DNA of 64,000 nucleotides from positions 3,055,501 through 3,119,500 of the forward strand of contig NZ_AP018449.1 of the NCBI RefSeq assembly GCF_003966895.1, in the 5' to 3' direction. Every line of letters begins with the position of its first letter. Positions within the stretch are counted from its first letter, which is position 1. Below, piece by piece: positions 33,974-46,000 of the stretch. The notes beneath the pieces are model-generated. The model made no database searches. It was not told where the DNA came from and saw only the letters and a program-made list of their open reading frames with translations. The position numbers and the translations under genes are program-made. This stretch comes from Methylomusa anaerophila. GTDB taxonomy: Bacteria; Bacillota; Negativicutes; Sporomusales; Sporomusaceae.

Positions 33974-36946
33974 ATGAACGCAAACGAGGAATGGTTTGAC
34001 AATGCTGTAAAAAAATACGAACAACTTGGTTATTGGGAACCATTAACGCTTGGACAACAATTAAGATTATGGGCTGAAAAATATCAAAACAGAGTCGCGC
34101 TTGTTGCCGATGATACCAGACTCACCTATTGGGAGCTTGACCGCAAGGTTGATGAACTTGCTGCCGGCTTTTTTGATATGGGAATAAAGAAAGGCGACAA
34201 TGTGGTGGTGCAGCTCCCGAACCGTATATCTTTCGTCGTCACATGCTTTGCCCTGTTTCGTATGGGAGCTCTGCCGGTTCTTTCCCTGCCTGCCCACAGG
34301 GAGAGTGAACTTGACGGGGTTTTTGGACTTGCAAAACCGGTTGCTTATATTATACCGACAACATTTCTTGGCTTTGACTACAAAAAAATGGCAGATCAAT
34401 TAGTGAAACAGCATCCCTGCGTCAAATTTATTATCACCGATGGTAAAAGCGAAGGCGGCATCAATCTTGCCGATATCAGCAGGCCGCCGGTAGACCTGGA
34501 ATCACCTTCATACGGAGATATTGCCCTTTTGCTCTTATCCGGCGGGACGACCGGCACACCTAAGCTGATTCCAAGAACCCATGCCGATTACGCGTATAAT
34601 GCAAAAGCTTCCGCCATACGCTGCAAACTGAACCCGCAAAGCGTCTATCTTGCCGTTTTACCGATTGCCCATAACTTTCCCCTTTGCTGCCCCGGAATCC
34701 TTGGGACACTGTCAGTCGGCGGCAAGGTGGTTTTGTGCAAAACCACCAGCTGCGATGAAGCCTTGCCGCTTATTGAGAAAGAGAGGGTGACAATAACCGC
34801 GCTTGTTCCTGCGATGGCAAATTTATGGCTGGAGGTGCTGGAGTGGGATACCTCAAGCGATATCTCAAGCCTTGAAGTCCTCCAGGTAGGCGGGGCTATG
34901 TTGGATGAAAATCTTGCGAAACGCATAATGCCGGAAATACAGTGCCGGCTTCAGCAGGTTTTCGGTATGGCGGAAGGCCTCATTTGCTCCACTTCCCTTG
35001 ACGATCCTGATCATATCATCCACAGCTGCCAGGGGCATCCAATTTCGGATAGTGATGAAATAAGAATTATTGGTCCAGACGGAAACGATGTGGCGGCAGG
35101 AGAATATGGCGAACTTCTTGTGAGAGGTCCCTATACAATAAGCGGTTACTACCGGGCGCCCGAACAGAACCGCAAGGATTTTACCCCCGATGGTTTTTAT
35201 CGTTCCGGGGATAAGGCAAGAATCACTCCGGATGGGAATTTACAAATCGGGGGGCGCATAAAAGAGCAAATCAACCGGGCCGGCGAAAAGATCATGCCGG
35301 CTGAAGTAGAGTCTTATCTATGCTTGCACCCGGATATAAAAGACGCCGCCTTGATTGGCCTTCCCGATGAAAATCTTGGCGAGAGAAGCTGCGCGTATTT
35401 GATAACCGACAAGGAAGAAATCAGCCTTACGGACATTCATAAATTTTTTAATGACATAGGGGTTGCGCGCTATAAAATGCCGGATCAAATCGAACTCATA
35501 GATTTCTGGCCGTTTACCAGCGTTGGCAAAGTCGATAAGACAAAACTTAAAGCGATGGCGGCGGAACTTGACCGTAAAGCAGAACATGACCTAACATCCT
35601 ACAGCGAAGAAACAATTGATTTTGCAGGAGATGCCCATTATACGGCAGCACAGATTGTCGAGTCCGGCATCTTTGCAGACTATCTCCTTTACGAAAATAA
35701 GGAAGAATTGTCTTTGGGGATGGGAATTCATGCCTTGTTATCCGTCGATTCTGAATATACAACACTAAAAACAGAAAATAAAACGCTGCAGTTGGAAAAT
35801 GGCATGTTAAGTGAAACCATTGCCAGAGTCTTCTTAGCGGTTCGGCTAAAAAACTGGCGTGCTTATGGAACTGCCAATTTCGGACTGTCCCGCTATAATC
35901 ACAAACTGCCGCTTCTGTCTGAAGACAACTGCCTTCTGAAACTGTTTATTCCTGAAGTTGAAGTGCGGTTTATACAAGGCTCAATCCTTTTAAGAGCCTT
36001 GGGAGAGGACCGCTTTAAAGAGTTTGGCCAACTGGTGAGGAAGATATTGGATGCGGGACATAACAAAAGTATTGAAAATTGCCTTGCTAAACGAGTAAAC
36101 AGGCGAAAATTGGAAGTACCGTGGGTAAATACCCATAACGCTGAAGAATACATGAAAATAGTGGCGGATGCTGTGGGGGAAATCCGGGAGCGTAAATATC
36201 AAAAAATAATTTTGGCCAGAAAAATCCCCCTTAATCAGGAACTGGATATGGTTGCCAGTTATATTGCGGGCAGAAAGGTCAATTCTCCCGCGCGATCCTT
36301 TCTTCTTAACCTCGGCAGTTTGAATGCGGCCGGGTTCAGTCCGGAAACGGTTGTCGAAGTTGACAGCCAAGGCTGGGTAAGCACCCAGCCCCTTGCGGGA
36401 ACCCGCGCAAGCGGCGGCAGTGAGGAAGAGGGGAACAAGCTTAGAGATGAGCTCTTAAATGATCCCAAAGAGATTGCGGAGCATGCGGTTTCCGTAAAAC
36501 TGGCGTTGGAAGAAATGAAAAGCATTTGTGATTCCGAAACCATTGCCGTGAGTGATTTCATGTCAGTTGCCAACAGAGGGACTGTTCAGCATATTGCTTC
36601 CAGATTAAAAGGAAAACTTAAACCCGGCTATAACTCATGGCATGCGTTTAATGCCCTTTTCCCTGCCGTTACGGCTTCAGGGATACCCAAAAAAGAGTCT
36701 ATTGAGGCCATAGGAAGATTCGAGTCTCACCCCAGAAATCTCTACAGCGGCTGCGTAATGACTTTTGACAGCGACGGCGTAATGGATGCCGCCCTTGTTT
36801 TGCGGACTATTTTTCAGAAAAATAAGAACGCGTGGCTTCATACCGGCGCAGGCATAGTTGGCATGTCCATACCATCCAGGGAGTTGGAAGAGACCCGGGA
36901 AAAGCTAAGCAGTTATTCCAGACAGTTGGTGTGTCTCCAGTCGTAA
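33974..36946 (+). CDS. Fused salicyl-AMP ligase and salicylate synthase
   Basis: About 990 aa from ATG 33974 (GGAGGGGACAGA before it). Residues 1-545 form an aryl-AMP ligase (YbtE/PchD/DhbE type) with LLLLSGGTTGTPKL and GRIKEQINRAGEKIMPAEVE. Its pocket motif HNFPLCCPG (H233-G241) has Cys where DhbE-type DHB ligases have Ser, as in salicylate-activating enzymes. Residues 570-990 form a chorismate-utilising salicylate synthase of the Irp9/MbtI type: YQKIILARK (K744, the general-acid/base lysine), GFSPETVV, TASGIPK and YSGCVM. One chain thus makes salicylate from chorismate and loads it on the ArCP of the next protein. The two are separate genes in yersiniabactin and pyochelin systems. Confidence 0.9.
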   Translation: MNANEEWFDNAVKKYEQLGYWEPLTLGQQLRLWAEKYQNRVALVADDTRLTYWELDRKVDELAAGFFDMGIKKGDNVVVQLPNRISFVVTCFALFRMGALPVLSLPAHRESELDGVFGLAKPVAYIIPTTFLGFDYKKMADQLVKQHPCVKFIITDGKSEGGINLADISRPPVDLESPSYGDIALLLLSGGTTGTPKLIPRTHADYAYNAKASAIRCKLNPQSVYLAVLPIAHNFPLCCPGILGTLSVGGKVVLCKTTSCDEALPLIEKERVTITALVPAMANLWLEVLEWDTSSDISSLEVLQVGGAMLDENLAKRIMPEIQCRLQQVFGMAEGLICSTSLDDPDHIIHSCQGHPISDSDEIRIIGPDGNDVAAGEYGELLVRGPYTISGYYRAPEQNRKDFTPDGFYRSGDKARITPDGNLQIGGRIKEQINRAGEKIMPAEVESYLCLHPDIKDAALIGLPDENLGERSCAYLITDKEEISLTDIHKFFNDIGVARYKMPDQIELIDFWPFTSVGKVDKTKLKAMAAELDRKAEHDLTSYSEETIDFAGDAHYTAAQIVESGIFADYLLYENKEELSLGMGIHALLSVDSEYTTLKTENKTLQLENGMLSETIARVFLAVRLKNWRAYGTANFGLSRYNHKLPLLSEDNCLLKLFIPEVEVRFIQGSILLRALGEDRFKEFGQLVRKILDAGHNKSIENCLAKRVNRRKLEVPWVNTHNAEEYMKIVADAVGEIRERKYQKIILARKIPLNQELDMVASYIAGRKVNSPARSFLLNLGSLNAAGFSPETVVEVDSQGWVSTQPLAGTRASGGSEEEGNKLRDELLNDPKEIAEHAVSVKLALEEMKSICDSETIAVSDFMSVANRGTVQHIASRLKGKLKPGYNSWHAFNALFPAVTASGIPKKESIEAIGRFESHPRNLYSGCVMTFDSDGVMDAALVLRTIFQKNKNAWLHTGAGIVGMSIPSRELEETREKLSSYSRQLVCLQS

Positions 36947-37000
36947 AGCAGGATAACGGAGGCAAAGACAAGGCCAATATTAAGGGAGAGGAGTTAGGGG

Positions 37001-40000
37001 ATGAAAAATCAGCCAGACAGCAAAAAATCTTCGTTTAATATATCTCCATTGAGCTATGAAGAGGTAAGGATGGAGATTACGGCCATGCTGCCCGCGCCTG
37101 TAAAGTTTGATGATGATCATAACTTGATCGAATTAGGCTTGGATTCATTACGGATTATGAGGATGGTAAACAAGTGGCGGCGGCGAGGAGCGGCAGTTAC
37201 GTTTGCCGAATTGATTGCCGCACCCCGTCTGAGCGACTGGTGGTCTTTACTGAAAAAAGATGACACGGCGCTTTCGGCAGCTCATGCGTACGAAAAAGTG
37301 AATGAAGGGCATGAGGCTGTGAATGGACCCTTTCCGCTTACGGATGTCCAATATGCATACTGGATTGGACGACGGGACGATCAGCCCCTCGGCGGAGTAG
37401 GATGTCACGCTTACCTGGAGATAGACGGCAGGGATGTTAAGTCGGAGCGTCTGGAATCAGCCTGGGAACAATTACTGATGCATCATTCCATGCTCCGGGC
37501 AAGATTCCTGGCTGATGGGCAGCAAGAAGTACTGAATGAGCCTTTTACCAAAGCGCTATTGGTACATGACTTGCGTCTTTATCCGGAGGACGAACTCACA
37601 TTGGAACTAAAGCGTATACGCGACCGCCTGTCCCATCGCCGTTTAGCCGTGGAACAGGGAGAGGTTGCCGGCCTTGAACTTAGTTTACGGCCAGGGGGGC
37701 ATACGCGTATTCATTTTGATATTGATCTGCTGGTAGCGGACGTGCAAAGCCTGCAGATTATTTTACGGGATTTGGCTGCCGCCTATGCCCGTGGCTGCCG
37801 GCCCGCGGCACCGGTCAACTGGAGTTTTGCCGGCTATTTAAAACAAGAAGGGCAACGCCGGGTTTCAGACCAAAAAAGAGCCGCCGAATATTGGAGGCAG
37901 CGTTTGGCGACTCTGCCCGCGGCCCCTGGATTACCGTTAAGGGAAAAGCCGGAAACAATCAAGACTCCTGTTTTTAAGAGAAGAACTTATTTCGTAAAAG
38001 AAGCGGCTTGGACTCTTTTGCAAAAACGAGCCGCGGCTTGTCAAGTCACGCCGGCCATGGTGCTTTTAACCGCTTATGCGGAAATCCTTGACCGCTGGAG
38101 CACAAATTCGCGATTCCTCATTAATATGCCGTTGTTTGACCGTCAAACCGGGGAAGCCGGCATTAAAGATATTGAAAATATTGAAAATGTTGTTGCTGAT
38201 TTTACAAACTTGCTTTTGCTCACTGTTGACTGCAGTTCCCGGCAATCGTTTTTGGACCGGGTACGAAGCATTCAGGCCCAGTTTCATACGGATGTGGCCA
38301 ATGCGGCTTATTCCGGCATACAACTGCAACGCGATATGGCCCGTGTCCGCCAGGGGGAACGGGATTTTGCGCCTGTCGTTTTCGCGTGCAATTTAGGCAC
38401 CCCGCTCATCAATGCTGAATGCCGCGAAACCCTGGGCAAACTTTCCTTTATGATCTCACAGACGCCTCAGGTATGGCTTGATTTTCAGACATATGAAATG
38501 GATGGCGGCCTTTTATTGGCGTGGGATGCCGTTGATCAATTGTTTCCCGAAGGTTTGATTGATCAAATGTTTGCCGCATATACCCGGCTTATTAACTGGT
38601 TGGTGGCGGATAACAATGACTGGCAAGCTTCGCCGGATATTTTTCCCGGTTTGGAACAGCAAAGACGGGACAGGGATGTTGAATGGTCCAGGCCGCAATC
38701 AAGCCAGTGCCTGCATACCTTATTTTTTGATTTGGCCGCCAGGAGTCCGCAAGAAACCGCACTGGTCGATAGTCGTTCCCATACGTATTTTTCCTACGGC
38801 GAACTATCCCGGTACGCCTTGCGGGTGGCGGCATTCCTCAAGGAAAAAGGCATAAAGGAAGGCGATCCTGTCGCCGTCACCCTGCCGCGGGGAATAGGAC
38901 AAATTGCCGCGGTCCTTGGCATATTGGCAATGGGGGCTTGCTATGTGCCGGTCAGCATCGGGCAGCCGTATGCCCGTCGCGACCGTATTCATAAAAAAGC
39001 AGCAATTCGTTATGTACTTACCGATCATGAACAAGCGCAAACCATTGAGTGGCCTGCCGCTACCGTCGTACTTAATATCGCCGCAGCAGCGGACAACCCT
39101 CCCCTGGCTGCTCCCGTTGCAATATCGCCGGCGCGTTTGGCCTACATAATATTTACTTCCGGTTCCACAGGAGAACCTAAAGGGGTTGAAATTAGCCATT
39201 ACGGGGCGTGGAATACAATTTTTGATATCAACCGGCGCTATAAGGTCGGCGCAGCCGACCGGATTTTAGCTGTTTCGTCCCTGGATTTCGATCTTTCCGT
39301 CTATGACATATTCGGGTTGCTGAGCGTGGGAGGCTCACTGGTGTTGATTGCGGAGGATGCGCGCCGTGATGCCGCCCACTGGTTGAACCTGCTGGACAAG
39401 TATCAGGTCACCGTATGGAATTCAGTGCCCGTTTTACTTGATATGTTGCTGGTAGCGGCGGCAAGCCAGCGGCAAAACAACTTGCCGCTGCGTCTGGCAA
39501 TGCTTTCCGGCGACTGGATTGGCTTGGATTTGCCGTCACGGCTGAAAAGGGCGGCGGAGCATTGCCATCTGGTTGCAATGGGGGGAGCCACAGAGGCTTC
39601 CATCTGGTCCAATTTTTTTGATGTCAGCTTACCGCTGCCTGGGCATTGGACCTCCATTCCCTATGGTCGTCCATTGACCAACCAGGCGTACCGGGTGGTG
39701 GATGGCAAGGGGAGGGATTGCCCCGACTGGGTAGCCGGAGAATTATGGATTGGCGGGGCCGGCGTGGCGCAAGGATATCGGGGAGATCCCGAACTTACTG
39801 CGGAACGTTTTGTAAGCTGGCAGGGTTGCCGTTGGTATCGAACCGGCGACCGGGGGCGATATTGGCCGGACGGAAATATTGAATTTTTAGGGCGTGAGGA
39901 TTTCCAGGTCAAAATCCGGGGTCACCGGATTGAGTTGGGCGAGATTGAAACGGCATTGAAGCAGCATCCGGATGTACGTGATGCCGCGGTCATAGCAGTA

Positions 40001-43000
40001 GGTGATCTTCAGGGAAATAAGCATCTTGCAGGCTATGTGGTTCCTGGCCGGGAAAACGGATCGTCACTTTTTGAAAGGGAAAGCGCTGAAGCGGAAAAAC
40101 CCAAAGCGCTTTGGAACGCTTTGGTAAATGCGGGACGCGCGCAGACGCGGCAGGCTTTGCCCCCGGAGATCAAACCCGAAGATTTCCCTGTTTTTTGGGA
40201 GTATACGGAGTATTTGAGTATTCATTATATTTGCCGTGCCCTGGGAGAAGTAGGCGCTTTTCTTACGCCGGATGAGAAATACACGCTTGAAAGTTTGATG
40301 TATCATTGCGGAATTCAACCCCGTTACCGCGCGTTGGTGCAACAGTGGCTGAGAATACTGGCGGACAAAGGATTATTAAAAATGGACGAAACGGGCGCCT
40401 TTAGCAACACCCGGACTTTACCGGCAGAACTATCCGAAACTATAAAAGAAAACAGGGCATATCCGGCATGGGAAAAACATACCCGTGGTCTTTGGCGCTA
40501 TTTGCATCAGATCGGCCAATATAACGCCGGCCTGTTGCAAGGTCATATTGACCCCCTGGAACTTTTCTTTTCCGAGGAGCTTTGCCTGTCTCCCGACGAT
40601 CTTATGCAGACCCTTCCCGGGACGGATTACACAAACAGTATTGCCGGAAAAATCATGGAAACCGTCGTTCAAAATCCATCCGGAGCTGGACCGGTACGGG
40701 TGCTGGAAATAGGTGCCCGCTGCGGCAATCTGACCAAATCTTTGTTGTCTTTACTAACGCCGGACGAGGCAATTTATACTTGCACTGACCATTCCGCCTT
40801 CTTTACCAATACTGCTAAAAACAAATTCAAGAATTATTCCTTCGTTCAATACCAGGTGTTGGATATGGATCAAGATCCGCAAATTCAGGGATATGAGGCC
40901 CATAGCTATGATGTAATTATTGCGGCAAATTCCTTGCACCGGGCCCGGAATATCGAAACCACCCTGACGCATATGCGGTCTCTCCTGGCCCCCGGCGGCT
41001 TGCTGTTGTTGCTGGAGATGACCCGTAACAGCCGTTTGCAACAAATCAGCACGGGTTTCCTTGAGGAAGGCTTTACGCGTTTTGAAGATGAAAGACAGGA
41101 GGAACACTCGCCGCTTCTTTCCGTGGAAAAATGGCAGAACATTTTGCAGTCAAGAAATTTTGCTGAAGTTGCGATCTTCCCCGGGCAGGGCGAGCCGGCA
41201 AATATTTTCGGACAGCATGTCATAGTAGCTCAGGCGCCGCAGAATATCCAACGCTTCAACCCGGAAAAACTGTTCGGATTTTTGCGTCAAAAGCTGCCCG
41301 ATTACATGGTTCCTTCTATTTTGCTACCCCTGAACGAACTGCCGCTTACCGCTAACGGCAAGGTGAACCGGCAGGCACTGCCGACGCCGGATAACCTTAA
41401 AAAGGCGAATCCGGAAAAGGTTTTTACAACTCCCCGGACGCCGGTTGAACGATCCCTTGCGGCTATCTGGAGCCAAATTCTTGCGATTGAGCAGATCGAT
41501 ATTACAGACAACTTTTTTCAACTGGGGGGTGATTCGTTACTTGCGACCAGGCTGAGCGCCATGGTGCGCAATAAGCTTGATGTCGAACTATCTTTGGGGA
41601 CCATATTTGAAAGGCCGACCATTGCTGAACTGGCTAAATGTGTGCAGGCGCTTACGGAACAAAAGATAGAAAATTCCGATTCCGTTGCCCCCTTGCCGCA
41701 AATCATTCCGGTTCCGGATCAGTGGCACCTTCCCTTTCCTTTGACCGATATTCAGCAAGCATACTGGGTTGGCCGGAGCGGCGTCTATTCATTGGGAAAC
41801 GTAGCCACCCATTGCTACTTTGAGATCGAAGGGGTTGATTTGGATATTGAACGGCTCAATAGAGCCTGGCAACGCCTGATTGACCATCACGGCATGCTGC
41901 GGGCTGTGGTTTTGCCCGACGGTCAGCATCAGAAAATTCTGGAACAGGTTCCTCCCTACCGCATCAAAATCCTAGATTTACGGGGAAAAGGGGCGGAAGC
42001 TGCCGAGGTTGGGTTGAAAAATATACGGGAAGAAATGTCTCACCAGGTTCTCGCTGCTGACAAGTGGCCCTTGTTTGATGTGCGGGCATCCCGTTTTGGC
42101 GAAAACCGTGTCCGGCTTCATATTGGCTTTGATAATTTGTTTCTTGACGGCTGGAGCATGTTTCACCTTCTTAGTGAATGGACCCGGCTCTATCATGATC
42201 TTGACGGTTCCCTGCCTTCTTTTGACTTGTCATTCCGCGATTATGTTTTGGCTTTGGAACGGCTCAAAGAATCAGAAGTATATCAACGTGCCCGGGAATA
42301 TTGGTTTAACCGTCTTCCCGCCTTACCGCCGGCGCCGGAACTGCCTCTGGCGCAAAATCCAGATTCTGTTTCCCGGCAACGGTTCAGCCGTTTAGATGCC
42401 AGGCTAAATCGTGAAACCTGGCAAGAACTCAGGAAGCGCTCGGCCGAGGCGGGACTGACGCCTTCCGGAATACTGCTGGCCGCGTATGCCGAAGTACTCG
42501 GTGTTTGGAGCAAGTGCCCAAGGTTCACCATCAACCTGACCCAATTTAACCGGCTGCCCTTGCACCCGCAAGTAAATGACATCATCGGCGATTTCACATC
42601 GTTGACCTTGCTGGCTGTGGACAATTCATCCGGCAGGACATTCCTTGAACGGGGGCGTAACCTGCAGCAACAACTCTGGCGGGATTTGGATCACTCCTAT
42701 GTTGGCGGTATACAAGTACAGCGTGAATTAGCGAAAAAACGCGGGGAGCATCAGGGGACGGCGATGCCGGTTGTCTTTACGAGCGCACTGGGTGTCGACC
42801 AGTGGGGCGGTGAGGATTCCGGCAAAAAGTGGCCGGGAAAACTCGTCTACAACATTACACAAACGCCGCAAGTCTGGTTGGATCATCAAGTGGTGGAACA
42901 AGAGGGGGAATTGCTCCTGATTTGGGACGCGGTAGCGGGGCTTTTCCCGGAGGGCCTTCTTGCCGACATGTTTGCAGCCTATTGCAATCTCTTGCAGCGT

Positions 43001-46000
43001 CTGGCCGGCGAAGAAACAGCGTGGCGGGAAACAGCGCCCAGCCTTGTTTCTGTTCCCCGGCTGGAAAAAAGAATGGAGGCTAACCGGACGGATGGGCCTG
43101 TATCTTTGGAAACGCTAACCAGCTTATTTGAAAAGCAGGTTGCCTGTCAGGCGAATTATCCGGCAGCCATTTCTTACGGTCGTACCTTGACCTATGAGGA
43201 ACTGTCCTGCCGTTCCAATGCTGTGGGAAATCTCTTGCGGGAAAAGGGCGCCCGGCCCAATACACTGGTGGCAGTGGTAATGGAAAAAGGTTGGGAACAG
43301 GTTGTGGCGGTACTGGGGGTTCTTAAGTCCGGGGCTGCCTATCTGCCCATAGATCCGGCCAATCCTGATGAAAGACGCCGTCAGCTTCTGCGTGATGGGG
43401 ATATCCGTATGGTTCTCACCCAGTCCTGGTTGGCAGGGAGACTGAACTGGCCTGAAGGTGTTGAGCTGTTGCTGATTGATCAGATGAAGCCGGGGGACAA
43501 GGAACTCACTTCGCCGGGGTTTGCGGGGAAGCCGGAAGATTTGGCCTACGTTATTTACACCTCGGGGTCGACGGGTTGCCCCAAAGGAGTCATGATCGAC
43601 CACCGGGGGGCCGTCAACACCATTTTAGACGTGAACCGGCGTTTTTCCGTGGGGCCGGAAGACCGGGTACTGGCTCTTGCCAACTTGAATTTTGATCTTT
43701 CGGTATATGACATTTTCGGCATTCTTGCAGCCGGTGCAACCATAATCATGCCCGAAGCCGACAAAACCAAAGAGCCTTTCCATTGGCTTGAATTGATGAA
43801 GCAAGAGCAAGTCACGGTGTGGAATACGGTTCCGGCATTGCTGCAAATGCTTTTGGAATATGCTGCCGGCAGCGGTCAAACAATGCCGCAATCCCTTCGT
43901 TTGGTATTGCTCAGCGGTGACTGGATACCTTTGGATCTGCCGGACAAGGTTAAGGCTTATTTTCCCGGTGCCCGGGTGATCGGTTTGGGCGGGGCCACCG
44001 AGGCATCCATCTGGTCCAACCTGTATCCGATCCGGGAAATTGATCCCGACTGGAAGAGTATTCCTTATGGTCGTCCGCTGACCAATCAGCGCTATTATGT
44101 ACTTAACGAACTTATGGCGGATTGTCCCGTCTGGGTGCCGGGTCAGCTTTACATTGGCGGAATTGGTCTTGCCAAAGGCTACTGGCATGATGAGGAAAAG
44201 ACCAGAGATAAGTTTACCCATCATCCCCGCACAGGGGAACGTCTCTATTGCACAGGTGATTTAGGACGATATTGGCCGGATGGCAATATAGAGTTCCTGG
44301 GACGGGAAGACTTCCAGGTAAAAATCAGCGGCCACCGGATTGAACTGGGCGAGATCGAGGCTCTACTGAAGCGTCAGGACGGGATAAAAGATGCCGCGGT
44401 TGCCGTTGCCGGTCAATCGCACGAGGAAAAGCGCCTAGTGGGCTACGTGGTTCTTGACCGTGAAAAGGGAGCCGGTCTGTTTGAAACCGAGTATGCAAAG
44501 CCTGCCGTCTGCGCATCACGTTGGCAGGCAGTCCGGAGCGCAGGTCAGCTACAAGCGCCGCAAATCCCGCATTCCCTTGATATTGAGGCGATTTCAGCTT
44601 TTATGGATTATGCAGATCGTTTGAGTTATGCATTCATTTACAATACGTTGGATAATATGGGCATTTTTTCGGACGAAAGCGAAGGCTATTCCCTTGATGG
44701 GCTGATGCGCCGGTTTAAGATACATCCCCGCTACCAGACCTTGATTTTCCATTGGCTGAATGTACTTGTAGAGGAAGGGGTACTGAAAAGAAACGAAGCC
44801 GGTATTTATCGGAACAGCCGTTCTTTCCAGGAAGAACAGCCGGATATTCTTCAGGCGGGTAAGCTAAAATTGCCGCCAAGCGCAGCGAAAGAGGCATTGG
44901 CGCTTGACGCATTTTTCCAACGCGATGGTTCTTCCTATACGGGTCTGCTTCAAGGTGATATTGATCCAATCGAACTTTTTCTGCGGGAAGATTCCTTTTT
45001 GACACCCGAAGCATTGAGCCGGTTTAATCTTGCCCGGGAGTATTACACCGACCTTGCCCGCGAGGTGTTCGGCGCTATTGTGAATTCTTATCCGGCGGAT
45101 AAAGAGGTGCGGGTGCTGGAAATCGGAACGAGGGCGGGAAGCCTGACGGGGACCCTTGTGTCTCTCTTGCCTGCCGGCCGGGGCAAGTACCTTTATACCG
45201 ATGAGTCCTCTTTCTTTACAGACAGAGCAAGGCAAAAACTGGGGGCAGGGGCTCCTTTGGAATACGGTCTGTTTGATATGAACAAAACGCCGCTCCGGCA
45301 GGGATATGAGCCGCATTCTTTCCATGTGATTGTTGCGGACAATACTCTGCACCGTACCCGAAACATTGAAACGACATTGGCGTACTTGCAAGAAATGCTG
45401 GTACCCGGAGGGTTTCTTTTCTTCACCGAAGCAACCCGCAACAGGCGCTTGATGCTGACCACCGTAGGGTTTTTCGAGGATGGATTCAGCCATCTTGAAG
45501 ATGAGAGGAAAACGGATTATCTTCTCTTAATTACCGCGGAAAAATGGGGCGATATTTTAGACAAGACGGGATTTTCCAGGGTTATGGTTTTTCCGGAAGG
45601 CGGGCAGGCCGCAGATGCATTCGGCCAGCACTTGCTGGTAGCCCAGGCGCCTGAAGCGGTCAGGGTATTCAAACCTGCTAATTTGGCCGCGGCAATGGGG
45701 CGAAAGCTGCCTGAGTACATGGTGCCCGCAACCTATGTGTTGCTGGCTGAACTGCCTCTTTCAGCCAATGGGAAAGTAGACCGGAAAGCACTTGCCGAGC
45801 TCGGCAGAGAAAAAGAGAGCTTGCCCAAAAAGGCGTACGTTGCCCCTTTCACTGAGGCGCAAGTAAAAGTAGCAAATGTCTGGAAAGAGGTGCTTGGTTG
45901 TAAAAATGTGGGAATCCACGACGGTTTCTTTGAATTGGGAGGAGATTCTTTGCGGGCGATTCAATGCATCAGTCTTCTGAAGGAGCGATACCAGGCGGAT

